DNA from: Pseudomonas sp. RIT-PI-q
GTDB lineage: Bacteria; Pseudomonadota; Gammaproteobacteria; Pseudomonadales; Pseudomonadaceae
DNA length: 64,000 bases
Assembly: GCF_001297125.1 (NCBI RefSeq)
Contig: NZ_LHPC01000028.1
Coordinates: 558,001-622,000, forward strand
Direction: 5' to 3'
Shown: positions 36,798-46,250 of the stretch, piece after piece
How the letters are laid out: every line of letters starts with the position of its first letter
Numbering within the stretch: position 1 is the stretch's first letter
The notes under the pieces: model-generated
Told to the model about the DNA's origin: nothing
The model's input: the letters and a program-made list of their open reading frames with translations, nothing else
Databases searched by the model: none
Translations under genes and position numbers: made by a program

Positions 36798-37721
36798 TCA
36801 GATAGCACTAAACCGCTGCCCCAACCCCTGCTCCGCAAACTGCTCAATAATGAAATCCACAAACGCCCGGGTCTTGCCCGGCAACAGTTTGTGTTCCGCG
36901 TAATAGATAGAAATGTTGCCATCGTCGACGTACCAATCGGGCAACACCCGCGGCAAAGTCCCCGCCTCCAGATACCCCGAAGCGAACGGCATGCTCACCA
37001 GCGCGATACCCAAGCCCTGAGTCGCGGTCGCGCACGCGGCTTCCGAATCACTCATGGTCATCCGCGCCGTGAGCGTCAATGGACTGTGTTGCCGGGTGCG
37101 ACTGGTCAACTGCCATGAACGCACGCGACCGGTCTGCGGTGACCGAATGAGGATGCCATCGTGAAGCTTGAGATCATCGGGCTCGACGATCGCCTCACGC
37201 CCCGCCAGATAATCGGCCGAGGCCACCAACACCCGATGGGCCGGGGTCAGCTTGCGCGCCACCACGCCCTGAGGCAGCTCGAATCCGCCACCAATCGCCG
37301 CATCGAAACCCTGGGCAATCAGGTCGACCTGACGATTGTCGAAATGCCAGTCCGGATTGATCGCCGGAAAACGCCGTAGAAACTCCCCGAGCAACGGCAC
37401 CACGTACAGGCGCCCGAACACCGTGCCCATGCTGACTTTCAGCGTGCCGGCCGGTCGCCCTTCGGCGCTGGCCAGATTGGCCACGGCATTCTGGATCGTG
37501 TGCAGGCTGGCGCTGACTTCGCCGAGAAACAGCTGACCGGCCTCGGTCAACGTCAGGCTGCGGGTGCTGCGCTGAAACAGCCGCACACCCAACCGCGCCT
37601 CAAGCTTGGCGACGCTCTTGCCCACCGCCGCCGGGGTCAGACTCAGGCGGCGCGCGGCTTCGGCGAAGCTGCCGACCTCGGCACTGCGCACGAAGCATTC
37701 GATACTGCTGAAGGTTTCCAT
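36798..37721 (-). CDS. LysR-family transcriptional regulator
   Basis: 307 residues. The N-terminal winged helix (about 1-60) has SIECFVRSAEVGSFAEAARR and KLEARLGVRLFQRSTRSLTL. The substrate-binding domain runs from about 90 to 300. It is divergent from the SDR gene at 37847, which is its most likely target. The effector is unknown. The spacer 37722-37846 holds the shared promoters; no T-N11-A site was fixed by eye. Confidence 0.92.
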   Translation of the reverse strand: METFSSIECFVRSAEVGSFAEAARRLSLTPAAVGKSVAKLEARLGVRLFQRSTRSLTLTEAGQLFLGEVSASLHTIQNAVANLASAEGRPAGTLKVSMGTVFGRLYVVPLLGEFLRRFPAINPDWHFDNRQVDLIAQGFDAAIGGGFELPQGVVARKLTPAHRVLVASADYLAGREAIVEPDDLKLHDGILIRSPQTGRVRSWQLTSRTRQHSPLTLTARMTMSDSEAACATATQGLGIALVSMPFASGYLEAGTLPRVLPDWYVDDGNISIYYAEHKLLPGKTRAFVDFIIEQFAEQGLGQRFSAI

Positions 37722-37846
37722 AGGCGTTACTATAAACTTTTGGTTTACACAGACTATCGCAATGACCGTCTACACAGTCTGTAATCCTCAATCGATACTA
37801 GGCTCCATCAACCGAGACATCTCGCCTCGGGACTTTGGAGATCGAT

Positions 37847-38593
37847 ATGACTACTCAGAACCTCAGCGGCAAAGTGGCTTTGATTCAAGGCGGGTCTCGC
37901 GGCATCGGCGCAGCCATTGTCAAACGCCTCGCCGCTGAAGGCGCGACGGTCGCCTTCACCTACGTCAGCTCCACGGCCAAAGCCGAAGCATTGCAAAACA
38001 GCATCACCGGTAACGGCGGCAAGGCCCTGGCGATCAAGGCTGATAGCGCCGACGCCGAGGCCATTCGCAGCGCCGTGAACACCACTGTCGAAACCTTTGG
38101 TCGCCTGGACATCCTGGTCAACAACGCCGGTGTACTGGCTGTTGCACCGCTGGAAGATTTCAAACTCGAAGACTTCGACCAGACCCTCGCGATCAACGTG
38201 CGCAGCGTGTTCATCGCCACCCAGGCCGCCGCCAAGCACATGACCGAAGGTGGCCGCATCATCAACATCGGCAGCACCAACGCCGACCGCATGCCCTTCG
38301 CTGGTGGCGGCCCGTACGCCATGAGCAAATCGGCACTGGTCGGTCTGACCAAAGGCCTGGCCCGTGACCTGGGTCCGCGCGGCATCACCATCAACAACGT
38401 GCAACCGGGCCCGGTCGATACCGACATGAACCCGGCCGACGGCGACTTCGCCGACAGCCTGATCCCGCTGATGGCCGTGGGTCGTTATGGCAAAGCGGAT
38501 GAAATCGCCAGCTTCGTCGCCTACCTCGTCAGCCCGGAAGCCGGCTACATCACCGGTGCCAGCCTGACCATCGATGGTGGTGTCGGCGCCTGA
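37847..38593 (+). CDS. SDR-family oxidoreductase (3-oxoacyl-ACP reductase-like)
   Basis: 248 residues from the ATG at 37847, with GGAG 7 bases upstream. The Rossmann motif is GGSRGIGAAIVKRLA and the structural NNAG is in ILVNNAGVLAV. The catalytic Ser is in INIGSTNADR, and Tyr-x-x-x-Lys is in GPYAMSKSAL. The C-terminal family ending is GYITGASLTIDGG. It is a classical NAD(P)-dependent alcohol/keto reductase; the substrate is unknown. It is paired with the divergent LysR gene. Confidence 0.92.
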   Translation: MTTQNLSGKVALIQGGSRGIGAAIVKRLAAEGATVAFTYVSSTAKAEALQNSITGNGGKALAIKADSADAEAIRSAVNTTVETFGRLDILVNNAGVLAVAPLEDFKLEDFDQTLAINVRSVFIATQAAAKHMTEGGRIINIGSTNADRMPFAGGGPYAMSKSALVGLTKGLARDLGPRGITINNVQPGPVDTDMNPADGDFADSLIPLMAVGRYGKADEIASFVAYLVSPEAGYITGASLTIDGGVGA

Positions 38594-38615
38594 TACCGGT
38601 CACAACGCCAATCAA

Positions 38616-38708
38616 ATGTGGGAGCGGGCCTGCTCGCGAAAGCGGAGTGTCAGCCGACATCAATGTCGACTGACACTCCCTCTTCGCGAGCAAGCCGCTC
38701 CCACATTT
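38616..38708. repeat. REP pair, TGTGGGAGCGGGCCTGCTCGCGAA type
   Basis: Inverted arms at 38616-38640 and 38683-38708, between convergent genes. Confidence 0.88.
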
Positions 38709-38716
38709 GTTCTGTA

Positions 38717-39412
38717 TCAAGCCCAATCGAGTGCTGGTAATCCCCAGGCGCTCGGCTTGAACGCCTTCAGCGTACGAAGAATGCCATCGGCGTGGGCGTA
38801 CTTTTCGTCAGCCATCGCCGCATCCGGGATCGCAATGGCCGTCATTCCCGCCGCTTTCGCCGCCGTGACACCAAACGGCGAATCCTCGAACACCAGACAA
38901 TCCTGGGGCGCGACGCCCAGGCGCCGTGCCGCCGTGAGAAAGATATCCGGTGCCGGTTTGGCGGCGCCCACTTCCGGGTCGTCGGCTGTGACGACAAAAT
39001 CGAACAGCGCGAACCAGTCGCGGTGCAAGGTGGTTTTCTGGCCGAACGATTGGCGCGAAGAACTGGTGCCCACCGCAATCGGAATGTTGTTGGCCTTCAA
39101 GTGCCGAACCAGTTCCTGTGCGCCAGGCATGGCCAGCGCTTTAGGAAAACGCTCGCGCATCAGCGGTTCGCGGATCACCAGGAACTCCTCGGCGGTAATC
39201 GGCAGGTCCAGCGCCTCGACCACATAACGCGCCAGGTCACCGGCGCCACGGCCAATGATGTGCTGTTTGATGCTCCAGTCGAACGTGCGGCCATAACGCC
39301 CGGCAATGATCGACGTGACCTCGGTGTAAATGCCCTCGGTGTCCAGCAGCAAACCGTCCATATCGAAAATAACGGCCTTGATCGGGCCGAATTCTTTCAG
39401 CGGTGCATTCAT
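38717..39412 (-). CDS. HAD-family phosphatase (pseudouridine-5'-phosphatase-like)
   Basis: 231 residues of HAD subfamily IA. Motif I is VIFDMDGLLLDTEG (nucleophile and acid Asp), motif II is AVGTSSSR, motif III Lys is in GAAKPAPDIFL, and motif IV is LVFEDSPFGV. The substrate is uncertain: a small sugar or nucleoside monophosphate is typical. The 237 bases between it and the Rhs gene hold no recognised element. Confidence 0.88.
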   Translation of the reverse strand: MNAPLKEFGPIKAVIFDMDGLLLDTEGIYTEVTSIIAGRYGRTFDWSIKQHIIGRGAGDLARYVVEALDLPITAEEFLVIREPLMRERFPKALAMPGAQELVRHLKANNIPIAVGTSSSRQSFGQKTTLHRDWFALFDFVVTADDPEVGAAKPAPDIFLTAARRLGVAPQDCLVFEDSPFGVTAAKAAGMTAIAIPDAAMADEKYAHADGILRTLKAFKPSAWGLPALDWA

Positions 39413-39649
39413 CGCATCTGATCCGTTTTTAATGACATCCCAGGCGGCTCAGGTACGGCCGGATCCGTGATCGATTAAAGGTTTCAGCAGCATAGCGAGC
39501 GCGGCGAGCATAGAGCAACCGACCAATGCCCGACGGTGTTAATGAATTAGCGATTCGCCCTACACCAAACACCTCTTTTCCCGACTTCTTTCCTCGTTGA
39601 TCCCCCGCAAAGTCTCGCGACCCAAATCGATCCGTGCGAGAGGCTGCGA

Positions 39650-42600
39650 ATGTTCGACCCCGATAAGCTCCTGGCCTTGAACAACAGCATCGGCCTGCTG
39701 GTGGTCGCCGCCATGAACCCCGAGCAGCCGGATATCGAAACAGTGATGGCTGATTTTCGGCTCTGCCTCAATGATTATGAGGCCTGGGCGGAAAATTTCT
39801 GGACCGGTTCGGTGCTTGATGTCGAGCAAGTATTCACGGTGGGTAACGACGTCCGACTCAGCGCGCCGAAGGATTCCACCACCCCGGTCAGTTCGACAGT
39901 CGCCATGTGCCCGGCCAACGGTCCATTGACCCTGGTGCATATGTTTGAGGCCGCGAGGTTCGTGCCGATCGGTAATACGCCGGTCATGCTCGAACGCATC
40001 ATCTCGCAGCGCGATGGAGAATTGACGCTCGCTGAGCCCATCCACGAAACCATTGGCCCCAGCGGCATCCTCGAAATTCCCGAATGCTGGCGTGGCCATC
40101 GCTACCGCATCACTTTTTTCCCCAATGTTTCGGCCGAGCACGTCAAAGCGCTCTATGCCTCTTATCAAGGTGTGATCGGCGAGCTGGAAGGCTGGCTGCG
40201 TAACGAGTGGGCCACCGAGTTCCAGCCGCTTTGGACCGCATTTTCCAACGCTGGATTAACCCAACGCTACGGCATGCTGCAACGGGCTGACTGGCGTGGC
40301 TTCGAGAATTCGCTGAACGGTGTATGGGATGACGTGAAGCAGCTCTACGCCCTGATAGCGGATCTGCAGGCCAACAGCGAAAAGCTCCTTGAATACCTGA
40401 CCCAGAGCGAACTCGAAACACTGCTGAACGCCTCGGCTGAAGCCATCGCCACTGTGTTGTTGGTGTTGAGCGACGAGCCGTTGATGTTCATTTACCTCGC
40501 GGCCTTCACCAGTTGGCTGAGGATGTTGCCGCCGCAACACGTTGCCGAAGTCGTAGCGGAAATCCGCACAGGCATATTGATCAGCTTTCTGCTGGTGTGC
40601 CTTACAGGTCCCGCAGGCTTGAAACTCGGCTTGAGCGCCGAAGTTCTGGGCAAGATCAAGTCTGCGCGAGCCCGGGAATGGCTGGCGGGTGCAGGCCTGC
40701 GCCTGTCCGGGCTGATGGCCGGGTCTGACCTCAATGCGCACGCGGGTGTGCTCAAACCGTTGATGGTCAGCGCCCGAAATGCGCCGCTCAAACCTGCGCC
40801 TACGGTTCCTTTGCGGATAACTACCACCGATTCACCGGTGGTGCTGGTGAACAATCCGCTCGCCATTGCTCGCGACAAGTCCCGGGCCATGACCAGGGTT
40901 GCCAGACAGGAGCATCGCGATGACGCCCCTGCTCAGGCGAAAAACCCCAACGGCGACAGTGCCGATTGCTCAGTGCTGACCTGCACCAGCGGTTGTCCGG
41001 TATCGATGGTCACGGGCGAAGAGTTGCTCACGCTGACCGACGGTTCGCTGGACGGCAATTTACCGTTCGATTTCACCCGACTCTATCGCACCAGCGCCGC
41101 CGAATTCGATTGCGGACTCGGCTTTGGTTGGAGTCACAGCCTCGCGCATCGTCTGGACATCGATAACGACAGCGTCATCTGGAGCGACCACGAAAACCGT
41201 CGCACCACTTTTCCGCTGCCAAACATCGAACGCCCGGCGATCCACAACAGCCTGTCACGGGCGGCGATTTATCTGGGGGGCGGGCCGGAAGAGCTGATCC
41301 TCGCACTGGCTGGTGAGAAAGCGCGATTTCTCCACTTTCGTACAGGACGCCTGACGGCGATCAGCGATGCCTATGGCAATCGACTGACGGTGCAGCGTGA
41401 CACTTCTGACAGGATCAAACGCCTCGACAACGGCGCCGGGCGCTCCCTGCTATTGCGTTATGAACGTCGGCATCTGATCGCCGTCGATTATCAGAGCTTT
41501 CATCCAGCCGACACTCAGGAAGACACCTGGCGTACCGAACAGACACTGGTTACCTACCGCTATGACGCCTGTCATCGCTTGATCGAAGCGACAAATGCCG
41601 CCGGCGAAAGCGAACGCTACGACTACGACGACCAGCAAGTCCTTCTCCAGCGGCAACTGGCCGGTGGGGCGAGCTTCTTCTGGGAGTGGGAAAGGTCTGG
41701 CAAGGCTGCGCGATGCGTCCGGCATTGGGCGTCATTTTCGCAGATGGACACGCGCTACGTTTGGGATGACCACGGTAGCGTCATCGTCCGGAACGCCGAT
41801 GGTAGCGAAGAGGTTTACGCCCATGACGATCGGGCACGGCTGGTGCGCAAGGTCGGGCCGGAGGGTGGCGAGCAGCTAAAGTCCTACGACGATGAAGGTC
41901 AGTTGATTGCCGAGCAGGATCCGCTCGGGGCGATTACCCGATATTGCTATGACGAGATGGGTCGGCTGGTCGCGCAGATTCCACCTGAAGATGAGCCCAC
42001 TACCTACCAATATCGCAATGGTTTCCTACATGCGCGGTATCGCGGCAAAGCGGTGTGGAAGTATCAGCGCAATGCCCAGGGGGACATCACAGAAGCGACC
42101 GACCCCGAGGGCCATGTCACCCACTGTTACTACGACGAAAAAGGTCGGCTGCTGTCGATCCGCTCCCCGGACACCAGTCGGCATGTGTTCGTCTGGAATG
42201 CCTTGGGACAGCTACTCGAAGAGACCTTGCCGGACGGTGGTCAACGGCGTTTTTCCTACGATGCATTGGGCCGGCAGATTACTCGTCAGGATGAACACGG
42301 TGCCGTCACCCGTTATCAGTGGGACGCTGTCGGCCGACTGATCCAGACGACGCTCCCTACAGGTGCCAGTCGCGCGTTCAGCTACAACGCCTACGGCAAG
42401 ATCACCGCCGAACGCGATGAACTGGGCCGCATTACCCGTTTTGAGTATGCCGAAGACCTGCACCTGGTCAGTCGCCGGATCAATCCCGATGGCACACAAC
42501 TGCGTTATCGCTACGACAACGCCCGGCTTTTGCTGACGGAAGTCGAGAACGAATCCGGCGAAAAGTACCAACTGGACTACACGCCCAACGGATTGATCCG

Positions 42601-44518
42601 ACAGGAAACCGGTTTTGACGGTCGACGCACCGCCTATGCCTATGACCTCAACGGTCAGTTGCTGGAGAAAACCGAGTTCGGTGATGACGGTTCACAGCGG
42701 GTTACGGGATATCAGCGCAACTCGGCGGGCCGGCTGCTGGTCAAGACGCTGCCCGACGGCGTCAAGATCGAATATCGCTACGACAGCCTTGGCCGACTGG
42801 TCAGTGTCGATGATGGTCACGATCATCCGCTGGAGTTCGAGTACGACTCTCAGGATCGCCTGATCACCGAGCACCAAGGCTGGGGCACTCTGCGGTATGC
42901 CTATGACGCCTGCGGCCGACTCAACCACCTGCGACTGCCGGACAACAGCAAACTCGATTACCACCACGCCAAGGGCGGCGCGCTGTCAGCCATTGACCTC
43001 AATGGCGCCCGACTGACGTCACATACATTCCTTGCCGGCCGCGAACAAAACCGTCAACAAGGTCTATTGTTCAGCGACTATCAGTACGACGATCAGGGCC
43101 GTCTGAACGCTCACACCGTCAGACAACACCGACAACCGCTGCATCGACGTGACTATGCCTACAGCGCCAATGGCAACCTCGACGCCATTGCCGACACGCG
43201 ACACGGCCAGCGCAGCTACCAATACGATCCACTCGACCGCCTGATCCGCGTTCGCCACTCCCGCGATCACCAACCGGAAAGCTTTGCCCACGATCCGGCG
43301 GGCAACCTGCTGATGCAAGACCGCCCCGGCGCGGCGAAGGTTTTGGGTAATCGGTTGTTGATGCAGGGTGATCGCCATTACGATTACGACGCCTTCGGCA
43401 ACCTGATCCGCGAACGCCGCGGCACCGCGCAAAAACTGATCACCGAGTACCGCTACGACTGCCAGCATCGACTGATCGGCGTCACCCTGCCCAATGGCAG
43501 CCAGGCGACTTACCGCTACGACGCCTTCGGCCGCCGCATCAGCAAATCCGTCGACGGCAACACCACCGAATTTTTCTGGCAGGGCGACAAACTAGTCGCC
43601 GAAAGTAGCCGCGAGCATTACCGCAGCTACGTCTACGAACCGGGCAGCTTCCGACCGCTGGCCATGCTCGACGGCAAAGGCCCGCGCCAGGCGTGCCCGT
43701 TCTATTACCAACTCGACCACCTCGGCACACCGCTGGAGCTCACCGACTACAGCGGCGACATCATCTGGGCCGCCCAATACCCCGCCTATGGCCGCCCCCC
43801 CCGCCTCAACCGCGACACCCACCAGGTTCTCGACCAGCCGTTGAGGTTTCAAGGGCAATACTTCGATGCGGAAACCGGCCTGCATTACAACCGGCATCGC
43901 TACTACAATCCGGAGACTGGACGGTATCTGACCCAGGACCCGATCAAACTGGCGGGAGGGTTGAATGGGTATCGGTATGGGCTGAATCCGACGGGTTGGG
44001 TTGATCCGTTGGGGTTGAATGAGTGTCCGGGGGGTGATGGGTGTAAGAGGCCTTCGTTTGGGGATGAAGAGCCGGCGGGGAAGGCTAGGGTTGATGAGGG
44101 GGAACCCCTCACCCCATCCACGAAACCAAAGAACAAGTACTTGTACCGCGGAGATTCCCGGGAAGACTGGGAGATTTTCGAAACGGGATTTGAGCCCTTG
44201 GGAGAGAGCATGGATCTCTACTTACATGCGATGGACAACAGAAGTCCTCCCAGCTTTTTTGTCAGTGCTTCGACCTCGATGAAGGAGGCCATAAAGTTCG
44301 CGACGGGCTACGGCTTTGATGATGGCTTCGTCTATGTAATAAAAAACATTCGCGGAATAGATGTGAATAAAAGGCTCGGCGTGCTTTCTCCTCATAGGAA
44401 CGAGGTTGAAATCGCTTTACCGGGAGGAGTAGATAGCCGCGACATACTTGGCGTGACCCCTGTCAACGCCGATGGTAGCTATGTGGGCTACTCCACCCCT
44501 AACCCATACCGGAAGTAG
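39650..44518 (+). CDS. Rhs polymorphic toxin with C-terminal ADP-ribosyltransferase-like tip
   Basis: 1622 residues. Residues 1 to about 430 form an unrecognised N-terminal region with hydrophobic segments at about 265-335 (AIATVLLVLSDEPLMFIYLA, then TGILISFLLVCLTGPAGLKL). The Rhs/YD-repeat shell (about 440-1440) has many GRL/YDxxGR repeats. The core-ending signature has RYYNPETGRYLTQDPI, then DPLGL at about 1450. The variable tip (about 1455-1622) has YRGD (R1500), S1541-T1542-S1543 in FFVSASTS, and E1585-x-E1587 in NEVEIALPGG. This is the R-S-E triad order of cholera-toxin/pierisin-type ADP-ribosyltransferases. No PAAR domain, VgrG or chaperone gene is in view, so the delivery route is unknown. 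The tip DNA is visibly more AT-rich than the shell. Confidence 0.9.
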   Translation: MFDPDKLLALNNSIGLLVVAAMNPEQPDIETVMADFRLCLNDYEAWAENFWTGSVLDVEQVFTVGNDVRLSAPKDSTTPVSSTVAMCPANGPLTLVHMFEAARFVPIGNTPVMLERIISQRDGELTLAEPIHETIGPSGILEIPECWRGHRYRITFFPNVSAEHVKALYASYQGVIGELEGWLRNEWATEFQPLWTAFSNAGLTQRYGMLQRADWRGFENSLNGVWDDVKQLYALIADLQANSEKLLEYLTQSELETLLNASAEAIATVLLVLSDEPLMFIYLAAFTSWLRMLPPQHVAEVVAEIRTGILISFLLVCLTGPAGLKLGLSAEVLGKIKSARAREWLAGAGLRLSGLMAGSDLNAHAGVLKPLMVSARNAPLKPAPTVPLRITTTDSPVVLVNNPLAIARDKSRAMTRVARQEHRDDAPAQAKNPNGDSADCSVLTCTSGCPVSMVTGEELLTLTDGSLDGNLPFDFTRLYRTSAAEFDCGLGFGWSHSLAHRLDIDNDSVIWSDHENRRTTFPLPNIERPAIHNSLSRAAIYLGGGPEELILALAGEKARFLHFRTGRLTAISDAYGNRLTVQRDTSDRIKRLDNGAGRSLLLRYERRHLIAVDYQSFHPADTQEDTWRTEQTLVTYRYDACHRLIEATNAAGESERYDYDDQQVLLQRQLAGGASFFWEWERSGKAARCVRHWASFSQMDTRYVWDDHGSVIVRNADGSEEVYAHDDRARLVRKVGPEGGEQLKSYDDEGQLIAEQDPLGAITRYCYDEMGRLVAQIPPEDEPTTYQYRNGFLHARYRGKAVWKYQRNAQGDITEATDPEGHVTHCYYDEKGRLLSIRSPDTSRHVFVWNALGQLLEETLPDGGQRRFSYDALGRQITRQDEHGAVTRYQWDAVGRLIQTTLPTGASRAFSYNAYGKITAERDELGRITRFEYAEDLHLVSRRINPDGTQLRYRYDNARLLLTEVENESGEKYQLDYTPNGLIRQETGFDGRRTAYAYDLNGQLLEKTEFGDDGSQRVTGYQRNSAGRLLVKTLPDGVKIEYRYDSLGRLVSVDDGHDHPLEFEYDSQDRLITEHQGWGTLRYAYDACGRLNHLRLPDNSKLDYHHAKGGALSAIDLNGARLTSHTFLAGREQNRQQGLLFSDYQYDDQGRLNAHTVRQHRQPLHRRDYAYSANGNLDAIADTRHGQRSYQYDPLDRLIRVRHSRDHQPESFAHDPAGNLLMQDRPGAAKVLGNRLLMQGDRHYDYDAFGNLIRERRGTAQKLITEYRYDCQHRLIGVTLPNGSQATYRYDAFGRRISKSVDGNTTEFFWQGDKLVAESSREHYRSYVYEPGSFRPLAMLDGKGPRQACPFYYQLDHLGTPLELTDYSGDIIWAAQYPAYGRPPRLNRDTHQVLDQPLRFQGQYFDAETGLHYNRHRYYNPETGRYLTQDPIKLAGGLNGYRYGLNPTGWVDPLGLNECPGGDGCKRPSFGDEEPAGKARVDEGEPLTPSTKPKNKYLYRGDSREDWEIFETGFEPLGESMDLYLHAMDNRSPPSFFVSASTSMKEAIKFATGYGFDDGFVYVIKNIRGIDVNKRLGVLSPHRNEVEIALPGGVDSRDILGVTPVNADGSYVGYSTPNPYRK

Positions 44519-44520
44519 TT

Positions 44521-44913
44521 ATGAAAACTATAGCGATAGCTACAAACACCCACGGAGTCACCGAAACGGTTTCAATTGAATGCGACCGAAAAAATCTGAC
44601 ATTAGTTTTTACGGCTAAAAACGGCCTGAGAAAAACATACGCAGCTGATGACCTTTACGAGTGCCTTGGGCTGTTACGGGCTGATTTCCCTGAAACAAAA
44701 TTTTTATGCAAAGGCGCCAAACTCAATGTGCATCCCTCACGTATGGCATCGCAAATGTCCGGTGGCGTTGTGGCGTATGAACTTCGCATGGGAAAACCAA
44801 CCGAAACTGAAGACATAGTTAACATCTTCGACGTTGAAGAGACAGACATCACAAATGACATCCAACAACAAAGGGATTTTTACAGGCGCTGGATCGATTC
44901 TCTAATGGAATAA
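44521..44913 (+). CDS. Candidate immunity protein for the Rhs toxin
   Basis: 130 residues, starting 2 bases after the toxin stop, so cotranslation is likely. It is acidic and soluble, with no signal peptide or membrane helix. Distinct stretches: LRKTYAADDLYECLGLLRAD, KLNVHPSRMASQMSGG and a C-terminal helix RDFYRRWIDSLM. I do not recognise a named family. Its position directly after the toxin tip, its small size and its AT-rich composition like the tip support an immunity role. It is too small to be an ADP-ribosylhydrolase, so inhibition by binding is more likely. Confidence 0.75.
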   Translation: MKTIAIATNTHGVTETVSIECDRKNLTLVFTAKNGLRKTYAADDLYECLGLLRADFPETKFLCKGAKLNVHPSRMASQMSGGVVAYELRMGKPTETEDIVNIFDVEETDITNDIQQQRDFYRRWIDSLME

Positions 44914-44949
44914 AAGGGGCGAGTCTTTTGGAACTCTACGACGGAATGA

Positions 44950-44974
44950 CTAGCGTCCTGCAAGGGACGCTAGA
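44950..44974. repeat. Hairpin after the toxin-immunity pair
   Basis: CTAGCGTCC-TGCAAG-GGACGCTAG is a 9-bp inverted repeat without a clear T tract. It could be a weak terminator or a recombination scar. Confidence 0.45.
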
Positions 44975-45003
44975 GTCGTGACATTCGTCAAATGTCTTTC
45001 AGC

Positions 45004-45216
45004 TCAACTCGGCTCACCCGAGCCATCCTCACCCGCAATGTCCGGGTCATCTGGCAGCGCCTCAACATCCCCACGCTTCACATCATCCGAAGGCACTTGC
45101 TCCACCTCAGTGTCATCGTCCGGCGGACGTTGATCGCGGCTCAACGAATCCGTGGGTGACGGCAGCGGATACTCGGGGGTTTCATCGATGTCTGCGTTTT
45201 TCGGAACAGAGTTCAT
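45004..45216 (-). CDS. Small acidic hypothetical protein
   Basis: 70 residues (MNSVPKNADIDETPEYPLPS and on), rich in Asp, Glu, Pro and Ser, likely disordered, and ending DIAGEDGSGEPS. No domain is recognised. It appears coding because the frame is clean with a compositional bias unlike random GC-rich frames, and it sits with a similar acidic gene at 45314. Its function is unknown. Confidence 0.6.
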   Translation of the reverse strand: MNSVPKNADIDETPEYPLPSPTDSLSRDQRPPDDDTEVEQVPSDDVKRGDVEALPDDPDIAGEDGSGEPS

Positions 45217-45313
45217 AGGGCACCTCTCGAAGAGCCTGAAAAGCAGGCCCTGATATTTCGAGAGCGGTGCAATGCGCGCGTTCGATCAGAGAGACGATCG
45301 GTCACCAGGCTGA

Positions 45314-45502
45314 TCAATCCTCTTCTTCGTCCTCCTCCTCTTCTTCATATTCGAGGTTCCCCACATCACCCGCGTCATCGGAATCGTTCAGCGGCACCGT
45401 CGCATCATCCATCAGCGAACCCGGGTCTTCGTTGCCGGGGTCGTTAATGAACGGAAGCCCGCTCGGGCCTTTTTCTTCCTTGCCTTCGGTTTCAGGAGTC
45501 AT
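45314..45502 (-). CDS. Small acidic hypothetical protein with Glu/Asp tail
   Basis: 62 residues from the ATG at 45502, with GAGG upstream; an ATG 12 bases earlier is possible. It begins MTPETEGKEEKGPSGLPFIN and ends in a run of Glu and Asp (NLEYEEEEEDEEED). Probably disordered. No family is recognised. It resembles its neighbour at 45004 in composition but not in alignable sequence. Confidence 0.6.
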   Translation of the reverse strand: MTPETEGKEEKGPSGLPFINDPGNEDPGSLMDDATVPLNDSDDAGDVGNLEYEEEEEDEEED

Positions 45503-45582
45503 GGCTTGCCTCATAACGTTCAGGGTGTATGAAGTTCGAGGTAACCTGCGGCCAAACGTTCCGACGTCCAGTCCACAGATAC

Positions 45583-45610
45583 GAAAAACCCGGCACGAGG
45601 CCGGGTTTTT
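45583..45610. terminator. Terminator downstream of first glycine-zipper gene
   Basis: AAAAACCCGGC-ACGAG-GCCGGGTTTTT is a strong hairpin with A and T tracts on both sides. Confidence 0.9.
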
Positions 45611-45629
45611 GCGGTGATTCGAGGTCGAT

Positions 45630-46058
45630 TTAGTGATGTTTGTTTCTGTGCTTGTTCCGATGTTTATTTTTGTTGCCGTTACCCGAATGAGAACTGCCAC
45701 TGTCGGTGCCCAGGTTATTACCGACCGCACCACCCGCCGCACCACCCAGGCCTGCGCCGATGGTAGAGCCGGTCGAGCCACCGAGACTGTTACCAATCAC
45801 CGAGCCGCCAGCTGAGCCCAAACCACCGCCGATGGCGGCTTCCGTACGGCTGCCTTTTTTGGCACCCACTGCACTGCCCGCCGCGCCGCCGACGCCGGCG
45901 CCGATTGCTGCACCCGTGCTGCCGCCCATTTGCTGGCCGACCACGTTACCCAGCGCACCGCCAATACCACCGCCAACTGCAGCTGTGCCGTCACCGGCAG
46001 CCATTGCACCTTGAGCGACCAAAAGTCCCAGAACCACTGTGGACAATGTCAAACGCAT
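45630..46058 (-). CDS. Glycine-zipper exported protein (copy 1)
   Basis: 142 residues. A signal peptide (about 1-20) ends VAQGAMAAG. Glycine-zipper repeats follow to about residue 118 (GGGIGGALGNVVGQQMGGST, then GAAIGAGVGGAAGSAVGAKK). The C-terminus is Lys/His-rich (NKNKHRNKHRNKHH). It is probably an outer-membrane or periplasmic small protein; the molecular role is unknown. It is a paralogue of the next gene at 46251, each with its own terminator. Confidence 0.88.
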   Translation of the reverse strand: MRLTLSTVVLGLLVAQGAMAAGDGTAAVGGGIGGALGNVVGQQMGGSTGAAIGAGVGGAAGSAVGAKKGSRTEAAIGGGLGSAGGSVIGNSLGGSTGSTIGAGLGGAAGGAVGNNLGTDSGSSHSGNGNKNKHRNKHRNKHH

Positions 46059-46205
46059 GATTTGAACCTCTAATTTCGCATCGGGGGTGAAGAGAACGCG
46101 CTGCGGATGGGCGTGAGTCTAGCACCTGCGCCCGCTGAATCCCGTCAGCGATAAGGGTTGGACCGCGATGGCGTGCGAAGCGCTCGATATGACACATTCA
46201 GACAC

Positions 46206-46234
46206 GAAAAACCCGGCATCAAGCCGGGCTTTTC
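46206..46234. terminator. Terminator downstream of second glycine-zipper gene
   Basis: AAAAACCCGGC-ATCAA-GCCGGGCTTTT hairpin; for the leftward gene the A tract reads as T after the stem. Confidence 0.88.
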
Positions 46235-46250
46235 ATTGGATCGATTTCGA

